Positions 9,863 to 17,475 of a DNA stretch of 37,353 bases are shown piece after piece. This DNA is from Methanosarcinales archaeon. GTDB lineage: Archaea; Halobacteriota; Syntropharchaeia; Alkanophagales; Methanospirareceae. The position numbers and the translations under genes were made by a program. The first letter of the stretch is position 1. Each line of letters begins with the position of its first letter. The notes below the pieces were generated by a model. That model saw nothing but the letters and a program-made list of their open reading frames with translations. It searched no databases and was not told the DNA's origin. The stretch lies in contig JAODGH010000028.1 of NCBI GenBank assembly GCA_025464325.1, positions 1 through 37,353 on the forward strand, read 5' to 3'.

Positions 9863-9875
9863 AGTGAGAGAAGGG
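9863..9875 (+). repeat. 13-base leader element, first copy (before rpoF)
   Basis: AGTGAGAGAAGGG lies 8 bases before the rpoF ATG. The identical 13-mer occurs at 10283-10295, directly before the DUF655 start. It may simply be a shared purine-rich ribosome-binding region. Confidence 0.55.
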
Positions 9876-9882
9876 TGGAACG

Positions 9883-10257
9883 ATGATAGTGAAAGAGGTG
9901 GTGGATGAGAGTATTTTAACGCTTGTAGAGGCGAAGGAGCTGCTTAAAGGTCTCGTTGTGACGATGAAAGAGCCAGAGAGTGAAATAGAATCAGAAGAGG
10001 AAGAGGAGGTGAGATATGAGCAGAGGAAGGCGCTTGAACACACAACAAAATTCGCCAGGCTCAACATAGAGGATGCAAGAGCGCTCATGAATGAATTATT
10101 GAATTTAGAGAAGATGAATAAGAAGATCGCCGTACAGATCGTTAATTTGATGCCGGGCAGTAAGAACGAAGTGAGAGCGATATATGCAAAGGAGAATTTT
10201 ACGCTTTCCGAAGACGACATAGAGACGATACTTGACTGTGTAGCGAAATACAGGTAG
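9883..10257 (+). CDS. rpoF: DNA-directed RNA polymerase subunit F (Rpo4)
   Basis: Subunit F pairs with subunit E to form the stalk of archaeal RNA polymerase, which binds the emerging RNA. The 124-residue protein has the Rpb4 pattern: an N-terminal strand MIVKEVVDESILTLVEAKELL, a central helix pair (RALEHTTKFARL, ARALMNELLNLEKM) and a C-terminal HRDC-like segment (NLMPGSKNEVRAIYAKE). A glutamate-rich stretch near residues 30-45 (EPESEIESEEEEE) is longer than in many relatives. In many archaea rpoF lies between rpl21e and a DUF655 gene. Here DUF655 follows but rpl21e is absent, the upstream neighbour being ahcY on the other strand. Confidence 0.92.
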   Translation: MIVKEVVDESILTLVEAKELLKGLVVTMKEPESEIESEEEEEVRYEQRKALEHTTKFARLNIEDARALMNELLNLEKMNKKIAVQIVNLMPGSKNEVRAIYAKENFTLSEDDIETILDCVAKYR

Positions 10258-10282
10258 GCTGAGGTTAATTTATCCAGATAGA

Positions 10283-10295
10283 AGTGAGAGAAGGG
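10283..10295 (+). repeat. 13-base leader element, second copy (before the DUF655 gene)
   Basis: AGTGAGAGAAGGG abuts the ATG at 10296 and is identical to the copy before rpoF. It supports the ATG at 10296 over the in-frame GTG at 10284, which lies inside the element. Confidence 0.55.
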
Positions 10296-10883
10296 ATGAG
10301 AGATAAGCGGGGGCGGGCGGGTAGGCAAGATAAGAAACGGGAGACCTATGCACGTGTCCTCGATTATCTACCCTATGGGCATCCTGATGATACTCGCCCG
10401 GTATACCAGAAGAAGCCACTTGTACAGGCGATAGGTGAAGAGCGGTTTGTTCTCATGGAACTTTCGCCAAAGAAGGACAAAATCCCATCGGTCCATGAGC
10501 GTGTGTACATAGGCGAGGGCGAGCGTGAAGTGATAGACCATGTAGTGAAGAAGCTGAAGTATGAGGATCTGACACAGACCGCGAAGGTGGAGTTACGATA
10601 CGTAATTGAGGAGATAGTGAAGGCAAATGAGGCACGATTCATAAACGTGTTCAATGATGCGAGACCAATCACCACCCGGCTACACACACTTGACCTCTTC
10701 CCCGGTATAGGCAAGAAACTGATGTGGGCGATACTGGAGGAGAGGAAGAAGGGTAGATTCACGAGTTTTGATGACCTTACAAAGCGAGTCAAGGGGCTTT
10801 ATCACCCTGAGAAGATAATTGCGAAACGAATAGAGGATGAGATAAAGAACGAGCACATAAAGTATCGCATTTTTACTGCTTGA
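10296..10883 (+). CDS. DUF655 family protein (OB-fold plus helix-hairpin-helix)
   Basis: This is the conserved archaeal protein of unknown function that usually follows rpoF. From ATG 10296 it has 195 residues. The N-terminus is basic (RDKRGRAGRQDKKRE). A beta-rich OB-like part (YARVLDYLPYG to VHERVYIGEGE) follows, and a helix-hairpin-helix segment near the C-terminus (LDLFPGIGKKLMWAILEERKKGRF, which includes TSFDDLTKRV just after) resembles nucleic-acid-binding modules. Its 38-base spacing from rpoF suggests one operon. A nucleic-acid role linked to transcription or rRNA maturation is likely by context, since the next gene in many archaea is the rRNA dimethyltransferase ksgA, but that gene is not present here. 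Confidence 0.88.
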   Translation: MRDKRGRAGRQDKKRETYARVLDYLPYGHPDDTRPVYQKKPLVQAIGEERFVLMELSPKKDKIPSVHERVYIGEGEREVIDHVVKKLKYEDLTQTAKVELRYVIEEIVKANEARFINVFNDARPITTRLHTLDLFPGIGKKLMWAILEERKKGRFTSFDDLTKRVKGLYHPEKIIAKRIEDEIKNEHIKYRIFTA

Positions 10884-11440
10884 GTAATTTTCCAAAACTC
10901 CACCTTACCCCACTTTTCTTACTCACGCTCCATAGTGCATGATAGCAATTAAATGCAGACGTAGTGAATACCATCGACCGTAACCCGCGCTATGGTCGTG
11001 GCACGTCGTTATCTGCGTTAAATACGTTCTTTATTACGGCGTAATGCCTCTCACCAGGCGCTCTCTTAAGGTTTATGCTCTCTTATTCTGCAGTTTATCT
11101 CGTTGTCCGTTTCATCTTGGCGTTTGCAGGTGCACCGATAACATTTATCCCGAGCCGATGCGGTTGTTGTTTCAATACATACTTTTGCATACTCCTCATT
11201 GATTGCATAATGGATTAACGACCGCATGATGCTTATATGCTGCTAATAGCTTATAATACTCTCTATTTTGCGATCGAATGGTTTTTACTGGAAATTTGGT
11301 TGTTGTTTCAAAGGAGTATTCTGGAAAATCTCTTATGGAAAAACATCTGATGATAAAAAGCAAATATCTGTCATTAGCTTCATTCACCGGTAATACCCAT
11401 ATAATAATAAATGCACATCCGTATCTATGTTGCTATCGTA
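10884..11440. other. 557-base stretch without a convincing gene; several dyads
   Basis: No reading frame here has a family match or a good start. The stretch holds an inverted repeat CCATCGACC (10971-10979) with GGTCGTGG (10994-11001), a near-perfect 13-base dyad ATTACGGCGTAAT (11033-11045), and a 14-base direct repeat GGTTGTTGTTTCAA at 11162-11175 and 11298-11311. A TATA-like CATATAATAATAAATG lies at 11398-11413, about 35 bases before the next gene. The region could encode a structured RNA or be a decayed gene; neither can be shown from sequence alone. Confidence 0.4.
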
Positions 11441-12454
11441 ATGAAAGCAGTGGCACTGTTATCCGGAGGACTGGATTCGATACTGGCGTTAAAACTGATC
11501 CTTGAACAGGGAATAGATATGGTGGCGCTGTATCTCCAGCTACCTTTTATCGAAGGTAAAAATAAAAGTAGAAGTAGAAGTAGTAGAAGTAGAAACAGAA
11601 ATGGGAGTGAGGATTATGCCAGTGCCACTGCTGAGAGACTGAATATACCGCTGATACGACTGGTTGCGGGTGATGAATACATGCAGATTTTACGCAATCC
11701 GAAATATGGCTATGGGTCCGGTATGAACCCATGTATAGACTGTCACATCTATATGCTACGCAAAGCGAAGCTGGTTGCGGAAACGCTGGGTGCTTATTTC
11801 ATCGTTACCGGCGATGTTCTTGGCGAACGTCCAATGAGCCAGTACAGGCGTGCACTGGCACTGGAAGATGAAGAAGCGGGCGTTACAGGTAAGGTTCTGC
11901 GACCGTTATCCGCGAAATTGTTACCGAAAACGATCCCGGAACGCGAGGGGTGGGTGGATCGCCGCAAACTACTTGCAATTGCAGGTAAGAGCCGAAAGCC
12001 CCAGATCGCCCTTGCGAAACGATATAATCTGAGCTATCCAGGCCCGTCTGGCGGATGCCTGCTGACATATCGCGAGTTCGCAGCCAGAGTGCGTGATATG
12101 CTGGTACATAATGAGCCATTGACGAAGAACGCGGTGAAACTGCTGAAATTGGGCAGACATTTCAGGTTCGGACATTCAAAGATAATAGTTGGCAGGAACC
12201 AGGCTGAGAACGAAATGCTGATGCAGTTACGAGAACCGGGGGATTACATCTTCGAGGTGCAGGGTTATAGCGGTCCGGTAACGCTCTTAAGAGGTGTGAA
12301 GAATAGCGATGCTGTAAACTTCGCGTCAAGACTGACGGTGAGATATTCTGACGCGGATACAGAGGCAGTGGTGGAATACCGGGATGGTAAGCCAAGGGGT
12401 AAGATCACTGCTCAGACCCTGACAGACCCGGATATCGCGCGTTTCCGGGTGTAG
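11441..12454 (+). CDS. PP-loop ATPase of the tRNA-thiolation type (MnmA/ThiI-like)
   Basis: The protein starts with the PP-loop MKAVALLSGGLDSILALKLI, which binds ATP to adenylate a substrate, as in tRNA thiolases and related N-type ATP pyrophosphatases. It carries NPCIDCHIYML, the CxxC found in the thiouridylase group, and VTGDVLGERPMSQ and GPSGGCLLTYREFAARVRDM further on. A C-terminal domain of about 110 residues (LGRHFRFGHSKIIVGRNQAEN onward) is shared with archaeal and some bacterial relatives of unproven function. A tRNA-sulfur transfer role is likely; the exact nucleotide is not known. The ATG at 11441 is preferred over 11411 because similarity begins there. An unusual Lys/Arg/Ser/Asn run follows residue 43. 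Confidence 0.82.
   Translation: MKAVALLSGGLDSILALKLILEQGIDMVALYLQLPFIEGKNKSRSRSSRSRNRNGSEDYASATAERLNIPLIRLVAGDEYMQILRNPKYGYGSGMNPCIDCHIYMLRKAKLVAETLGAYFIVTGDVLGERPMSQYRRALALEDEEAGVTGKVLRPLSAKLLPKTIPEREGWVDRRKLLAIAGKSRKPQIALAKRYNLSYPGPSGGCLLTYREFAARVRDMLVHNEPLTKNAVKLLKLGRHFRFGHSKIIVGRNQAENEMLMQLREPGDYIFEVQGYSGPVTLLRGVKNSDAVNFASRLTVRYSDADTEAVVEYRDGKPRGKITAQTLTDPDIARFRV
11563..11598 (+). repeat. AGT/AGA trinucleotide tract inside the PP-loop gene
   Basis: Repeats of GTAGAA and close variants encode a Ser/Arg run (SRSRSSRSR) in the loop between the first two strands of the PP-loop fold. It interrupts an otherwise conserved segment and looks like slippage expansion within a tolerant loop. Confidence 0.65.
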
Positions 12455-12475
12455 CGAAGTGCGGTAAGCGCAGTA

Positions 12476-12484
12476 TTTATATAT
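12476..12484 (+). promoter_or_regulatory. TATA box of the aconitase-family gene; probably leaderless
   Basis: TTTATATAT is centred 27 bases before the ATG at 12507, and no Shine-Dalgarno sequence lies between, so the transcript probably begins at the start codon. Confidence 0.65.
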
Positions 12485-12506
12485 TGCCTGTCGTGATTAA
12501 CAAAAT

Positions 12507-13739
12507 ATGGCTACAATAGCGGAGAAGATACTGGAAGGCGAGACCGGTGAGATCGTAGAACGAGAAGTTGATTACATAATGGTGAATGATATAACAGGTG
12601 TACCGGCATTTGAGGTTCTCGACGAGCTCGGAGAAGAGCCGAAACGAGAGAAGATCGTTGTTGTACAGGATCATTATGTACCGAACAAGGATATTGCCTC
12701 TGCAGAGCAGGCGAAAGCGCTGCGTAACTATGCTCGGAGATACCGCATTCCCCACTATTATGAGATCGGTAGGGGTGGTATCTGCCATCAGGTAATGATA
12801 GAGGAGGGTTTTGTGGCACCGGGCAGGTTGATAATAGGTGCCGATTCTCATACCTGTTCCTATGGCGCTTTTGGTGCATTCTCAACCGGTGTGGGCTCTA
12901 CCGAGGCGGGTGCGGCAATGGCTACCGGCAGGTTATGGTTCAAAGTCCCGGCGACCCAGAAGTTCGTGGTGAACGGCGATCTTCGGAAATATGTCATGGG
13001 TAAGGACATAATTCTGCATATCATCGGGGACATAGGTGTGTCGGGCTCGTTATACATGGCGCAGGAGTACTACGGCTCGACAATAGATAATTTGAGCCTC
13101 ACGGATCGCATAACAATGGCGAATATGGCGGTCGAAGCAGGTGCAAAGGCGGGTATAGTACCGCCCGATGAAACCGTTTTCTCGTTCCTGCGTAATCGTG
13201 TCCGGGGTAATTATAAACCGGTTTATGCAGACGAAGATGCGGAATATGAGGCTATATTTGAGTATGACGCAGCGGAGATAGTTCCTACAGTTGCAAAGCC
13301 GTTCTCACCAGCCAATATCGCACCCGCGAGTGAACTGGATAATGTCCTTATAGACCAGGCGTATCTGGGCTCATGTACAAACGGCAGGATCGAAGATTTA
13401 AGAGTTGCTGCCGCTCTGTTAAACGGCAAGAAGGTTAATCCCGATGTGCGGATGATTGTGGTGCCCGCGAGTGAGCGGGTATTGAAGCAAGCGCTCGACG
13501 AGGGGTTGGTACGCATATTCGTGGATGCGGGTGCATTTATATGCGGTGCCACTTGTGGTGCATGCCTGGGTGGCTACATGGGTGTACTGGCAAAAGGTGA
13601 GCGATGCATAAGCACAACGAATCGTAACTTTGTTGGCAGGATGGGGCACAAGGACTCGGAGGTCTATCTCGCGAATCCCGCAGTAGTCGCCGCTTCCGCT
13701 ATCACCGGGCGAATAACCGACCCTTCGGACCTGGACTGA
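12507..13739 (+). CDS. leuC: 3-isopropylmalate dehydratase / homoaconitase large subunit
   Basis: This [4Fe-4S] hydro-lyase isomerises isopropylmalate in leucine synthesis, or homocitrate analogues on the way to coenzyme B (HacA/AksD). The 410-residue protein has the archaeal large-subunit layout: QDHYVPNKDIASAEQ, ADSHTCSYGAFGAFSTGVGSTE, and cluster cysteines in YLGSCTNGR and CGATCGACLGG. Archaeal genomes usually have two paralogues, and separating the leucine from the coenzyme B enzyme depends on the small subunit, which is not in the window. The gene symbol is therefore provisional. The transcript looks leaderless, and an octamer tandem repeat begins at the stop codon. Confidence 0.9.
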   Translation: MATIAEKILEGETGEIVEREVDYIMVNDITGVPAFEVLDELGEEPKREKIVVVQDHYVPNKDIASAEQAKALRNYARRYRIPHYYEIGRGGICHQVMIEEGFVAPGRLIIGADSHTCSYGAFGAFSTGVGSTEAGAAMATGRLWFKVPATQKFVVNGDLRKYVMGKDIILHIIGDIGVSGSLYMAQEYYGSTIDNLSLTDRITMANMAVEAGAKAGIVPPDETVFSFLRNRVRGNYKPVYADEDAEYEAIFEYDAAEIVPTVAKPFSPANIAPASELDNVLIDQAYLGSCTNGRIEDLRVAAALLNGKKVNPDVRMIVVPASERVLKQALDEGLVRIFVDAGAFICGATCGACLGGYMGVLAKGERCISTTNRNFVGRMGHKDSEVYLANPAVVAASAITGRITDPSDLD

Positions 13740-13788
13740 CTTAGTGACTGAGGCTGACTGAGTGGCTGAGTGGCTGAGTGGCTGACTG
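13736..13788 (+). repeat. CTGA-rich tandem repeat between convergent genes
   Basis: Starting at the leuC stop codon the sequence is built of CTGA/GTGACTGA variants and ends in three perfect copies of CTGAGTGG (13758-13781) plus a fourth partial unit. It fills the gap to the metallo-hydrolase gene stop at 13793. Confidence 0.85.
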
Positions 13789-13792
13789 CCCA

Positions 13793-14443
13793 TCACAAAT
13801 AAAACCGTTTTATGTACTCATAATTGCTCTCTATAGCAGCCCTGCCTCTTATAATGTTACCGTGACCGGGTAGTAGCAGCTCGGTATTTAACATCGAGAT
13901 TCTGTGTATGGAATCTCTTAGATCAGCTTCACGCCCAAAAGGCAGGTCGGTCCTTCCAATGCCATGATCGAATATAAGATCACCGGTTATCAGGAACCTC
14001 TCATCAGGCGAGTAAATGCAGATGCTATCTGGCGAATGACCCGGCGTATGCAGTATCCTCAATTCGCGATCACTACTCAGCTTCAATGTATCTCGTATAT
14101 CCATATCTGCATGGAACTCATGCCTGAAGGACATACCGAAGAACCGTGAAGATTCTTCTATCATCACATTACGATACTGTGATTGCGAGATGTGTAAAGC
14201 GATTTTAGCGTTGTACGCCTCTTTCATTGCAATAATTGCATCGTAATGGTCTGGATGGAGGTGTGTGACCGCTATGACATCAATCCTGTCGATCCTGTCA
14301 TCCTCCAGCTCCCGGAATCGCAGCTCAAGATAAGCACGCAGTCCCGGATCTATCAAAACCGAGATATCGCCCTTTATCAGGTATGTATTCGCATCGAACG
14401 GTCCCTTCTCCCTGTACCAGTATAGATTATCCAGAATTCTCAT
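13793..14443 (-). CDS. Metallo-beta-lactamase-fold hydrolase (glyoxalase II-like)
   Basis: The 216-residue protein has the zinc-binding signature VTHLHPDHYDAI (HxHxDH), a further His in ILHTPGHSPDSICIY, the bridging Asp in FLITGDLIFDHGIGRTDLPFG, and a final His in ELLLPGHGNII. This layout matches the glyoxalase II/persulfide dioxygenase-like hydrolases, most of which act on thioesters or similar substrates; the substrate here is not predictable. It starts 10 bases after the SpoIIM-like gene stop on the same strand, so the two form an operon. Confidence 0.88.
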   Translation of the reverse strand: MRILDNLYWYREKGPFDANTYLIKGDISVLIDPGLRAYLELRFRELEDDRIDRIDVIAVTHLHPDHYDAIIAMKEAYNAKIALHISQSQYRNVMIEESSRFFGMSFRHEFHADMDIRDTLKLSSDRELRILHTPGHSPDSICIYSPDERFLITGDLIFDHGIGRTDLPFGREADLRDSIHRISMLNTELLLPGHGNIIRGRAAIESNYEYIKRFYL

Positions 14444-14453
14444 GGCTCATCGT

Positions 14454-15044
14454 TTAATTGCTGATAAGTAATGGCAAAAGTGTGATGAGAAGTGATTCGA
14501 TAATAGCAGCAGCGAGAAGCAGCGGTAGTATAAGTATGAAATATACCCGCAATCCCCTCTTCAATTCTAATAACAAATGCCGCTCATTACTATGCCGAAA
14601 CAGTTCCCTGCCTAATTTCAGACCGATGGCGGTGGATAGCAGGAAAGCGGGTATCTCAAATATACCGTGTGGGATGATAGCGATAAGGATATACAAGCCC
14701 TGTCTTTGAGCGAACCAGCCGATGATACCACCATTGACGAACGCGGAGAAGATCGGGAATATGCCCGCAAACGGTCCCAGCAGAATATCCAGGAAGCAGG
14801 TGAGGCTGTTATTAAGGAATATGACGAAGAAGAACAGCAGGAATGATACCCACGCGGGGTACGAACCGCTAATGCTTTTCATGTTCTTGCTCAGTTCCTC
14901 TATCCAGCTAAGAGCCACGTTGAATAGCTCATTGAAGTACCCGAAGTAACCGATAACGCCAGAAACGAGGAATATAATGAGGACTGCAAAGACATAAAAC
15001 CTTAGAGAATGCAGATATGCACGTAGCGAAATTTCGTCTTCCAT
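14454..15044 (-). CDS. SpoIIM-like (DUF95) integral membrane protein
   Basis: The 196-residue protein has about five hydrophobic segments (roughly residues 15-37, 63-82, 85-108, 112-140 and 165-192). It carries the family signature AIIPHGIFEIPAFLLSTAIG in the fourth segment, with NNSLTCFLDILLGPFAGIFP before it. SpoIIM was named for Bacillus engulfment, but archaeal members have no sporulation role and their function is unknown. It is the first gene of a two-gene minus-strand unit with the metallo-hydrolase. A run of ten T residues (15094-15103, plus strand) lies in its upstream region. Confidence 0.87.
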   Translation of the reverse strand: MEDEISLRAYLHSLRFYVFAVLIIFLVSGVIGYFGYFNELFNVALSWIEELSKNMKSISGSYPAWVSFLLFFFVIFLNNSLTCFLDILLGPFAGIFPIFSAFVNGGIIGWFAQRQGLYILIAIIPHGIFEIPAFLLSTAIGLKLGRELFRHSNERHLLLELKRGLRVYFILILPLLLAAAIIESLLITLLPLLISN

Positions 15045-15231
15045 CTCTGTACTACTTCTCCTCCCTTAGAGATAGCATTTGATATTATATTATCTTTTTT
15101 TTTCAGGTTTACGGTTTCTACCCGTCCCCTGTCGCAGAACGAATACCGGGGCAAGAAGTTCGAATCATATTTATTGGAATAGCAGCTTGTTATAATTGGT
15201 TTTAGATGGCAGAGCGATATAAGGCAGGTAG

Positions 15232-16569
15232 ATGTGGAGAAGGATAGTTTTATGTGGCGTTGTGTTGTTCATGCTGGTGCTTAGCTGCGCCACACTTGAG
15301 ACCAATGGCAGTGATGTCGTAAAGGACAATGCACCTGTGGTGTACGTTATACGTATAGAAGGTACGATAACAGAAGGTACGGCGATGGACGTACTTGACG
15401 GGCTGACAGAGGCTGAGGAAACGAACGCCGAAGCTGTTCTGCTTGAGATCGACACTCCGGGAGGACTGGTCAGTTCAACACTGAAGATAACGGAACGCAT
15501 AATGAATACGAAGGTGCCGGTCATCACGTATGTGACACCGAGAGGCGCGATAGCAGCCTCAGCCGGTTCATTCGTGCTCGTATCTGGCGATATAGCCGCT
15601 ATGACACCGGGTACAACAACCGGGGCGGCGATGCCGGTATCAATAGGAGTAAGCGGCAGGCACCCGGCAGATAACAAGACGGTGAAATTCTTTGCCGGGC
15701 ACATAGCGAGTATAGCAAATTCGACCGGTAAGAACGCGACACAGGCGAAACTGTTCGTCACAAAGAACGCGGTATTGAACGCGAACGATGCTCTAAAGCG
15801 GGGTATAATAGATGTAATAGCGAATACCGGGCATGATCTTATGACGAAACTGGACGGTAGAATCGTGGAGAAGGATGGCGAGAATGTAACCCTGAACACA
15901 AGATTCGCATCACTGCACTACAGGCGACCGACCACCCGTTCATATCTCTTGAAAGTGCTGAGTAATCCACAGGTAGCGATAATTCTCCTCATCGTTGGCT
16001 TGTATGGTCTTATATTCGGATTCATGTCGCCCGGTACATATGCTCCGGAGATGATAGGCGCCATATGTTTGATATTATCGCTATACGGTATGGGGCTATT
16101 CTCGGTGAATATGTTCGGTGTACTTCTGATAATAATCGCGGTAATTCTATTCATCGCCGAGGCGTTGACACCAACGTATGGTATACTCACCGCCGGCGCT
16201 ATCGCATGTCTGATAATAGGCGCACTGATATTACCAAAGGAGCCATTACTATTCGATACTCGCTGGTTCCATGGTTTCACAGTCACTGTTCTGGGTATCG
16301 CAGTTGCATCGGCTGTATTCTTCATCTTCGCCATCGGAGCTGTACTGCGAGTACGGAAGAGCCGTCCGAAGGTAGGAGGAGAAGAGCTGATCGGGCAGGT
16401 GACGAAAGCATTAACGGATATAACCGAAGATGGCGGTATGGTGAAACTACATGGAGAACTGTGGAATGCACGAACGAGTACGAATACGGAGCGTATAGAA
16501 CAAGGTACGAAGGTGGAAGTTGTGTCACGAGAAGGGTTGACATTGATCGTCAAGAAGAAGAGCGAGTAA
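15232..16569 (+). CDS. nfeD: NfeD/STOPP-family membrane-bound serine protease (1510-N type)
   Basis: Relatives such as Pyrococcus PH1510 are membrane proteases that cut hydrophobic segments of stomatin. The 445-residue protein has a signal-like N-terminus (residues 5-20), a ClpP-like domain with DTPGGLVSST and the nucleophile in ASAGSF (S110, matching S97 of PH1510), and a candidate catalytic lysine at K149/K152. Four or more membrane segments span about 235-360 (including FMSPGTYAPEMIGAI and FIAEALTPTYGILT), and a C-terminal OB domain contains LHGELWNAR. Its usual neighbour, a stomatin gene, is absent; ccdA follows 76 bases later. The start at 15232 places GGCAGGT directly upstream. Confidence 0.93.
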   Translation: MWRRIVLCGVVLFMLVLSCATLETNGSDVVKDNAPVVYVIRIEGTITEGTAMDVLDGLTEAEETNAEAVLLEIDTPGGLVSSTLKITERIMNTKVPVITYVTPRGAIAASAGSFVLVSGDIAAMTPGTTTGAAMPVSIGVSGRHPADNKTVKFFAGHIASIANSTGKNATQAKLFVTKNAVLNANDALKRGIIDVIANTGHDLMTKLDGRIVEKDGENVTLNTRFASLHYRRPTTRSYLLKVLSNPQVAIILLIVGLYGLIFGFMSPGTYAPEMIGAICLILSLYGMGLFSVNMFGVLLIIIAVILFIAEALTPTYGILTAGAIACLIIGALILPKEPLLFDTRWFHGFTVTVLGIAVASAVFFIFAIGAVLRVRKSRPKVGGEELIGQVTKALTDITEDGGMVKLHGELWNARTSTNTERIEQGTKVEVVSREGLTLIVKKKSE

Positions 16570-16608
16570 GCTATTGGATGTTCAATATACCGGCTGAAAT
16601 AGCATTCG

Positions 16609-16616
16609 TTTATATA
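16609..16616 (+). promoter_or_regulatory. TATA box before ccdA
   Basis: TTTATATA is centred about 34 bases before the ccdA ATG, with no clear ribosome-binding site, suggesting its own promoter and a very short leader. Confidence 0.5.
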
Positions 16617-16645
16617 GGATCGGTGTAAATAACTAAAAGATAGAC

Positions 16646-17290
16646 ATGATAGCACCAATGCCACTTGTTGCCTTTGGATTCGGGTTATTGAGCGTGTTAT
16701 CGCCCTGTATTCTGCCAGTAATTCCGCTTATTGCTGCATATTCAACCAAATCGAGCAAACTGGTACCGGTGATGATGGGGATAGGACTCTCCATATCATT
16801 TGCAATGATGGGCATATTTGCATCTGCTTTTGGCTCGGTATTTCAGCACTACAGGTTAATGCTGCAGGTTGCTGGTGGTGTTCTGATCATATTCCTCGGC
16901 TTATGCATGATGTTCAGCGGATTGGAACGTAAGATAGGGTCGTTGATACCTGCGAAGGGGTTTACCGGGCGGATACACATGGACGAAACTGGTAAGGCAG
17001 GTGGCTTAATGCTCGGGCTATCGCTTGGTATTGTGTGGACACCATGTATAGGATCCATACTTGGGGCGATACTCACGATGGTTGCTGTTGAGGGAGACAT
17101 ACTGTATGGAGCATTTCTGCTCGTTATCTATTCGCTGGGCCTGGTACTGCCCTTGCTTGCCATTGCGTATACCACACGGTTCACATTGAAACCGTTTGTC
17201 CGGTACAGTATGAAAATAAGGACCGTTTCCGGGTTCATACTTGTAATAGTGGGTTCGTATTTCCTGTACAGTGCGGCATACGCATTTTGA
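16646..17290 (+). CDS. ccdA: CcdA/DsbD-type thiol-disulfide membrane protein
   Basis: CcdA moves reducing equivalents from cytoplasmic thioredoxin across the membrane to keep apocytochrome c or extracytoplasmic thiols reduced. The 214-residue protein has six membrane segments and the two redox cysteines in LSPCILPVIPL (C21) and GIVWTPCIGSIL (C134), the classical CcdA motifs. The length matches the short CcdA form without periplasmic domains. It lies just after the NfeD protease gene. In an ANME-like organism it would suit maturation of c-type cytochromes, but no cytochrome or thioredoxin-like gene is adjacent. Confidence 0.93.
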   Translation: MIAPMPLVAFGFGLLSVLSPCILPVIPLIAAYSTKSSKLVPVMMGIGLSISFAMMGIFASAFGSVFQHYRLMLQVAGGVLIIFLGLCMMFSGLERKIGSLIPAKGFTGRIHMDETGKAGGLMLGLSLGIVWTPCIGSILGAILTMVAVEGDILYGAFLLVIYSLGLVLPLLAIAYTTRFTLKPFVRYSMKIRTVSGFILVIVGSYFLYSAAYAF

Positions 17291-17403
17291 ATGGGTTGTA
17301 TCTGGTAAAGCGATTTTTGCGCTGCCATACCCCGCTCACTTTACAGATCGCGTTTTAGAAAAGATGGCTCAAACACGATAATTTACATCATAACAACTGA
17401 AGG

Positions 17404-17411
17404 TTTATATA
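17404..17411 (+). promoter_or_regulatory. TATA box of the TRAM-protein gene
   Basis: TTTATATA lies 65-72 bases before the ATG. The expected transcription start, 22-28 bases downstream, is near 17432, so the message would have a leader of about 40 bases that includes the hairpin at 17434-17453. Confidence 0.6.
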
Positions 17412-17433
17412 CACCGCACTCCTATTAGGAGAT

Positions 17434-17453
17434 GATACCAGACTGGTGGTATC
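17434..17453 (+). promoter_or_regulatory. 5' leader hairpin before the TRAM-protein gene
   Basis: GATACCA (17434-17440) pairs with TGGTATC (17447-17453) around a 6-base loop. It lies at the predicted 5' end of the message and 7 bases before the strong AAGGAGGT ribosome-binding site at 17461-17468. It could shield the message end or influence translation. Confidence 0.5.
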
Positions 17454-17475
17454 GGTTAAAAAGGAGGTTTTAGGT

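Noticed and set aside
11161-11311. GTTTCAA-containing repeats as a CRISPR array
   Set aside because: Only two copies, 136 bases apart, with no regular spacer length, no full-length repeat palindrome and no cas genes.
11278-11505. 75-codon open frame before and across the PP-loop gene start
   Set aside because: It overlaps the PP-loop gene in another frame by 65 bases, has no family features and no clear ribosome-binding site; a short real gene is possible but unsupported.
15171-15899. 242-codon open frame antisense to the NfeD protease gene
   Set aside because: It is low-complexity in Ser/Thr/Ile/Val, lacks a ribosome-binding site, and lies wholly opposite a well-conserved gene; a shadow of codon bias.
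15918-16664. 248-codon open frame antisense to NfeD and the ccdA start
   Set aside because: No family features and it spans the gap between two good plus-strand genes; a shadow frame.
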